DNA from: Luteibacter sp. 9135
GTDB lineage: Bacteria; Pseudomonadota; Gammaproteobacteria; Xanthomonadales; Rhodanobacteraceae
Length of the DNA stretch: 64,000 bases
Assembly (NCBI RefSeq): GCF_000745005.1
Contig: NZ_JQNB01000001.1
Location: 1-64,000 of the forward strand
Direction of reading: 5' to 3'
Part shown: in pieces, positions 61,029-64,000 of the stretch
Position numbering within the stretch: the first letter of the stretch is position 1
Layout of the letters: the number at the start of each line of letters is the position of its first letter
Position numbers and translations under genes: made by a program
The notes under the pieces: model-generated
What the model was told of the DNA's origin: nothing
The model's input: only the letters and a program-made list of their open reading frames with translations
Database searches by the model: none

Positions 61029-61438
61029 GGCCGTTTCCACTGGGCAAGCACGTCGCGGAAGCCGCGCAGCGCCGGCGGCGTGGCGGCGCCGGGATCGTCC
61101 TGCACCGCGGTGGCCAGCACATGCAGCGTGCGCAGGCCGCCGGTGGGCGAGGCCCCGACCAAAAGCTGTGTCCCGCCCACTTCGATCAGCATGACCTTCT
61201 CCTTGATGCCGACTGGCATCGATTCGATGACGCGAATCTTCCGGCCGCCCGGGCTGACGCGCGCCTGGGCACGACGGGCCATCCAGCCGACGAAGAAAAT
61301 GAGCGCCACGACGCCGAGCAGGCTGACGAGGACGCGGACCACGTCGGCGCCCGTATCGACCGGCGCGGGGGCGACCGGGGCCGCCATCAGGGCGCAGGGA
61401 AGGAAGCCGCCCGCAAGGACGGCGAAGATGCGGCGCAT
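61025..61438 (-). CDS. fliO: FliO, flagellar export chaperone-like membrane protein
   Basis: A 137-residue protein with a signal-like N-terminus (MRRIFAVLAGGFLPCALMAA), one membrane helix (about 34-53), and a cytoplasmic tail carrying RKIRVIESMPVGIKEKVMLIEVGGTQLLVGASP, the FliO signature. It stabilises FliP during gate assembly. ATG 61438 lies 5 bases after the fliN stop; the long upstream frame is a shadow. Confidence 0.9.
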   Translation of the reverse strand: MRRIFAVLAGGFLPCALMAAPVAPAPVDTGADVVRVLVSLLGVVALIFFVGWMARRAQARVSPGGRKIRVIESMPVGIKEKVMLIEVGGTQLLVGASPTGGLRTLHVLATAVQDDPGAATPPALRGFRDVLAQWKRP

Positions 61439-61443
61439 GCCGG

Positions 61444-61782
61444 TCACCGCAGTTTGCGGACGCGCTCGGCCGGGCTGATCACGTCGGTCAGCCGGATGCC
61501 GAATTTTTCGTTGATGACGACCACTTCGCCGTGGGCGACCAGGGTGCCGTTGACGAACACGTCCAGCGGCTCGCCGGCGGCGCGGTCCAGTTCCACTACC
61601 GAGCCCTGGTTGAGCTGGAGCAGGTTGCGGATGCTGATCTTGGTACGACCCACTTCCATGGCCATCGTCACCGGCACATCGAGAATGACATCGAGGTTCA
61701 CCTCGTTGCCCAGTCCCATGGTGCGGGCGAGGGAGGCGTCGGATGCGCCTTCGATGGAGTCGAGCGGGGAGGGTTCGTTCAT
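61444..61782 (-). CDS. fliN: FliN, flagellar motor switch protein
   Basis: A 112-residue C-ring protein with a SpoA domain over most of its length: LDVILDVPVTMAMEVGRTKISIRNLLQLNQGSVVELDR, then GTLVAHGEVVVINEKFGIRLTDVI. It binds CheY-P and FliH. A near-perfect sigma-54 promoter lies 43-57 bases upstream (61825-61839), so fliN may head its own transcript fliNOPQR-flhBA. A 210-base gap separates it from fliM, unusual in this tightly packed run. Confidence 0.95.
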   Translation of the reverse strand: MNEPSPLDSIEGASDASLARTMGLGNEVNLDVILDVPVTMAMEVGRTKISIRNLLQLNQGSVVELDRAAGEPLDVFVNGTLVAHGEVVVINEKFGIRLTDVISPAERVRKLR

Positions 61783-61824
61783 GTCCGTTCCAGAAGTGAT
61801 TTACCGGGATACGGAACGTAGAAA

Positions 61825-61839
61825 GCAAACGGCGTGCCA
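61825..61839 (-). promoter_or_regulatory. Sigma-54 promoter upstream of fliN
   Basis: On the minus strand TGGCACGCCGTTTGC matches TGGCAC-N5-TTGC exactly (-24 GG and -12 GC). The expected start site is near 61812, giving a fliN leader of about 30 bases. Confidence 0.85.
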
Positions 61840-61992
61840 TGCCTGAAAAGCGAAAGGAATCGTCAATTTTCCGTGTGCACTCAGTGCCTTGCCCATCCCT
61901 CTCCGGTCGCGGGCTACGACCGGAAAGTGACACTCGCCGGAAACCTGACGCTCGACGGCACTAAGACACCATGCCGGTCCATTGACGGCGTA

Positions 61993-63015
61993 TCACGCCA
62001 GTACGGGCATCGGCTCGGTGGTGGTCACGGGCATGGCCCTGCCCTCGCCGCGCTTGCGCATCAGCGACTCGAACTGCACCGCCTTGTTGCCCCCGGAGTT
62101 GGCCATGCGGCCGCGGAAGATCGGCACGTCCTCGGCAAACACGGTGGCCGTTTCGGCCAACGAGATCGGAATGATGTCGCCCTTGCGCAGGTGCAGGAAG
62201 TCGCCGATGGTGAGGCGTGCCTCGGCCAGCATGGAGGTGATCTCCACCTCGGCGTCGAGGATTTCCTCGTGCAGGTTCTGGATCCAGCGCTCGTCGCGCT
62301 CCGCCCGGTCGCTCTGCACGCCCGCGTCCAGCAGTTCGCGGATCGGCTCGACCATCGAATAGGGCAAGGTCAGGTGCACTTCGCCGCCACCGCCATCCAG
62401 CTCGATGTGGAAGCGCGACACCACCACCGTCTCGGTGGGGCTGACGATATTGGCGAACTGCGGATTGATCTCCGAGTTGAGGAACTCGAACTGCATCTTC
62501 AGCACGGGCGCCCAGGCTTCCGCCATGGCCGTGAAGGCCTCGGCCAGCACGATCTGGATCACGCGGTTCTCGGTGGGCGTGAAGTCGCGGCCCTCGATGC
62601 GCGCGTGGTAGCGGCCGTCTCCGCCGAAGAAGTTGTCGATCACGGTGAACACCATGCGCGGCTCGAACACCATCAGGGCAGTGCCGCGCAGGGGTTTGAT
62701 ACGGATGAGGTTGAGGTTGCTGGGCACCGCGAGCGAATGCACGTACTCGTTGAACTTGGTCATCTTCACGCCCAGCACCGAGACTTCGCACGACTTGCGC
62801 AGCACGTTGAAGAGGTTGGCGCGGAAATAACGGGCGAAACGGTCGTTGACCATTTCCAGCGTGGGCAGGCGACCGCGGACGATGCGGTCCTGCTGGGTGA
62901 AATCGTAATCGTGGATACCACCGGGCGGCGGAAGCTCGACCTCGGTATCGACGGCCCCGCCTTCCACACCGGCCAGCAGCGCGTCGATTTCTTCCTGGGT
63001 GAGAATGTCGCTCAT
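61993..63015 (-). CDS. fliM: FliM, flagellar motor switch protein
   Basis: A 340-residue C-ring protein. The N-terminal CheY-binding peptide is MSDILTQEEIDALLAG. The middle domain contains VRGRLPTLEMVNDRFARYFR and FGGDGRYHARIEGRDFTPTE. The C-terminal SpoA domain is LTIGDFLHLRKGDIIPISLAETATVFAEDVP. It is 16 bases downstream of fliL and probably shares the sigma-54 promoter there. ATG 63015 was chosen from the conserved start. Confidence 0.96.
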   Translation of the reverse strand: MSDILTQEEIDALLAGVEGGAVDTEVELPPPGGIHDYDFTQQDRIVRGRLPTLEMVNDRFARYFRANLFNVLRKSCEVSVLGVKMTKFNEYVHSLAVPSNLNLIRIKPLRGTALMVFEPRMVFTVIDNFFGGDGRYHARIEGRDFTPTENRVIQIVLAEAFTAMAEAWAPVLKMQFEFLNSEINPQFANIVSPTETVVVSRFHIELDGGGGEVHLTLPYSMVEPIRELLDAGVQSDRAERDERWIQNLHEEILDAEVEITSMLAEARLTIGDFLHLRKGDIIPISLAETATVFAEDVPIFRGRMANSGGNKAVQFESLMRKRGEGRAMPVTTTEPMPVLA

Positions 63016-63031
63016 CGCCGTTGGCTTCCCG

Positions 63032-63532
63032 TCACTGCATGATGAAGCTGGTGAAGTAGACGGCATCCACACCCGGACGGCCGATCTTTTCCTTCAGCAC
63101 GCGCTGGATTTCGGCCAGCGCGGCCGCCTGCAGCTTCTGCTTGCCCTTCACGTCGGAAAGGCTCTTGACGTCCTGCGCCGAGAACAGCATCAGCAGCGCG
63201 TTGCGGATCTCCGGATCGGCTTCCTTCGCGGCGGCGATCGCTTCCGGGTCGTGGGACATGACGTTGACGCCGATCTGCAGGAAGCGCAGCGCGTTCTCGT
63301 CCTGGAAATTGACCACGAAGGCCGGGTCCATCTGCAGGTAGACGGCCGGCTTGGCCTTGGCCGCTTCCGCGGCCGCCGCGGCGCCCGGCTTGCCGTGGCC
63401 GCCCTTCATCATGAACCAGCCACCGGCGCCACCGGCCGCCAGCACGACGATCGCGGCGATGACCAGCAACTTGCCCTTGCCCTTCTTTTTCTTCGGGGTG
63501 CCCTCGGGGGCGTCCTGTTCTACGTCGGCCAT
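63032..63532 (-). CDS. fliL: FliL, flagellar basal body-associated protein
   Basis: A 166-residue inner-membrane protein with a Lys-rich cytoplasmic start (EGTPKKKKGKGK), one membrane helix (about 20-40) and a periplasmic stomatin-like domain (PAVYLQMDPAFVVNFQDENALRFLQIGVNVMSHD). FliL forms rings around stator units. A sigma-54 promoter lies 66-80 bases upstream of its start. It heads the fliLM unit. Confidence 0.93.
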   Translation of the reverse strand: MADVEQDAPEGTPKKKKGKGKLLVIAAIVVLAAGGAGGWFMMKGGHGKPGAAAAAEAAKAKPAVYLQMDPAFVVNFQDENALRFLQIGVNVMSHDPEAIAAAKEADPEIRNALLMLFSAQDVKSLSDVKGKQKLQAAALAEIQRVLKEKIGRPGVDAVYFTSFIMQ

Positions 63533-63597
63533 GCCTGAAAAACCTCTGTGGTGCGAATGCGGTGGAATCGTTGCCCGATGGGCCCGAGGGGCTTATT

Positions 63598-63612
63598 GCA
63601 AGCGACGTGCCA
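63598..63612 (-). promoter_or_regulatory. Sigma-54 promoter upstream of fliL
   Basis: On the minus strand TGGCACGTCGCTTGC matches TGGCAC-N5-TTGC exactly. It lies in the 200-base gap between fliK and fliL. Confidence 0.85.
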
Positions 63613-63732
63613 GCCGGGGTCAGGCGATGCGGCTAGCGGAAACCGCCCTGCGACGCGGCACGGGCGTCCGGGCGGTTCGCCGTGGCGCGTCGAAAGCTTG
63701 ACGCGCGCCAATGCAATGCCGCCGAAGCGCCC

Positions 63733-64000
63733 TCAGGCGCGCTCGTCGACCAGGCCCCGCGACACGCGGGAGGTGGCCAGCACCGTGGCGACGGCAGGCT
63801 CGTCCGTTCCGCCCTGCCCGTTACCGCCGTCGCTCGTGCCCTGACGGCCCTGCCCGGCCTGCTGCTGGCCGACATCGGCCTGGCCCAGGGACAGGCCATG
63901 GTGGGCGAGCATGCTGTCCAGTTGCGACAGCGTCTGCTGCACGGCGTGCACGGCGGCCGGATGCTGGGCGAGGATGGCCACATTGACCTTGCCGCCCTCC
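63733..64000 (-). CDS. fliK: FliK, flagellar hook-length control protein (C-terminal fragment)
   Basis: Only the last 88 residues are in the window; the gene continues past the end. The visible part has VNVAILAQHPAAVHAVQQTL and LDSMLAHHGLSLGQADVGQQ, matching the end of the FliK C-terminal (Flg_hook) domain, then a Gln/Gly-rich tail ending RVSRGLVDERA. FliK measures hook length and triggers the FlhB switch. Identity relies on these motifs plus its place directly before fliL. Confidence 0.8.
   Translation of the reverse strand, partial: EGGKVNVAILAQHPAAVHAVQQTLSQLDSMLAHHGLSLGQADVGQQQAGQGRQGTSDGGNGQGGTDEPAVATVLATSRVSRGLVDERA

Overview
The window is GC-rich and densely coding. Its gene content points to a flagellated, twitching gammaproteobacterium of the Lysobacterales (Xanthomonadales), probably a Rhodanobacteraceae such as Luteibacter or Dyella. 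The evidence is the Pil-Chp order pilG-pilH-pilI-pilJ-chpA-chpB-chpC, a polar-flagellum cluster fliKLMNOPQR-flhBAFG-fliA-cheYZA-motCD-parA laid out as in Pseudomonas, and repeated GTAGGAGC-type REP palindromes. The assignment is by gene order and protein character, not by a database search. I saw no rRNA, tRNA or CRISPR array.

Layout. 1-1.7 kb: a 3'-truncated halovibrin-like lipoprotein gene, a hypothetical gene and the haem-uptake gene hemP behind a Fur box. 1.7-13.6 kb, minus strand: the chemosensory system that controls type IV pili. 13.9-20.7 kb, mostly plus: gshB-tonB, a small exported protein, yqgE-ruvX-pyrB, a large lipoprotein and a BON-domain protein. 20.7-23.4 kb: an IS1182-like element that landed in the loop of the BON gene's terminator and was itself split by an IS3-family element. 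23.5-25.8 kb: the retraction ATPases pilU and pilT. 25.9-33.4 kb: proC-yggT facing relA and hrpA. 33.5-42.4 kb: a Dps-like ferritin, a GH17-GT2 glucan synthase, and the tamA-tamB outer-membrane assembly pair. 42.4-43.3 kb: nearly 1 kb without genes, holding two oppositely oriented ~240-bp structured repeats and two REPs. 43.3-45.6 kb: a YdeP-type molybdoenzyme. 45.7-64 kb, minus strand: one long run of flagellar and chemotaxis genes starting from fliK, which is cut by the window end.

How it fits together. Three motility modules share the window: surface sensing (Pil-Chp), pilus retraction (PilT/PilU), and flagellar export, placement, stator and chemotaxis functions. Two near-consensus sigma-54 promoters sit upstream of fliL and fliN, which implies a sigma-54-driven middle flagellar class feeding fliA. 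Both chemosensory modules look reduced in methylation functions: pilK is missing, ChpB seems to lack the CheB catalytic serine, and no cheB or cheR lies in the flagellar cluster.

The most unusual non-coding features are the paired structured repeats at 42.4-43.2 kb, whose stems differ by compensating changes; the IS inside a terminator loop; and two genes whose stop codon is supplied by the GTAGGAGC motif of a REP. Domain positions, alignments and motif matches were done by eye.
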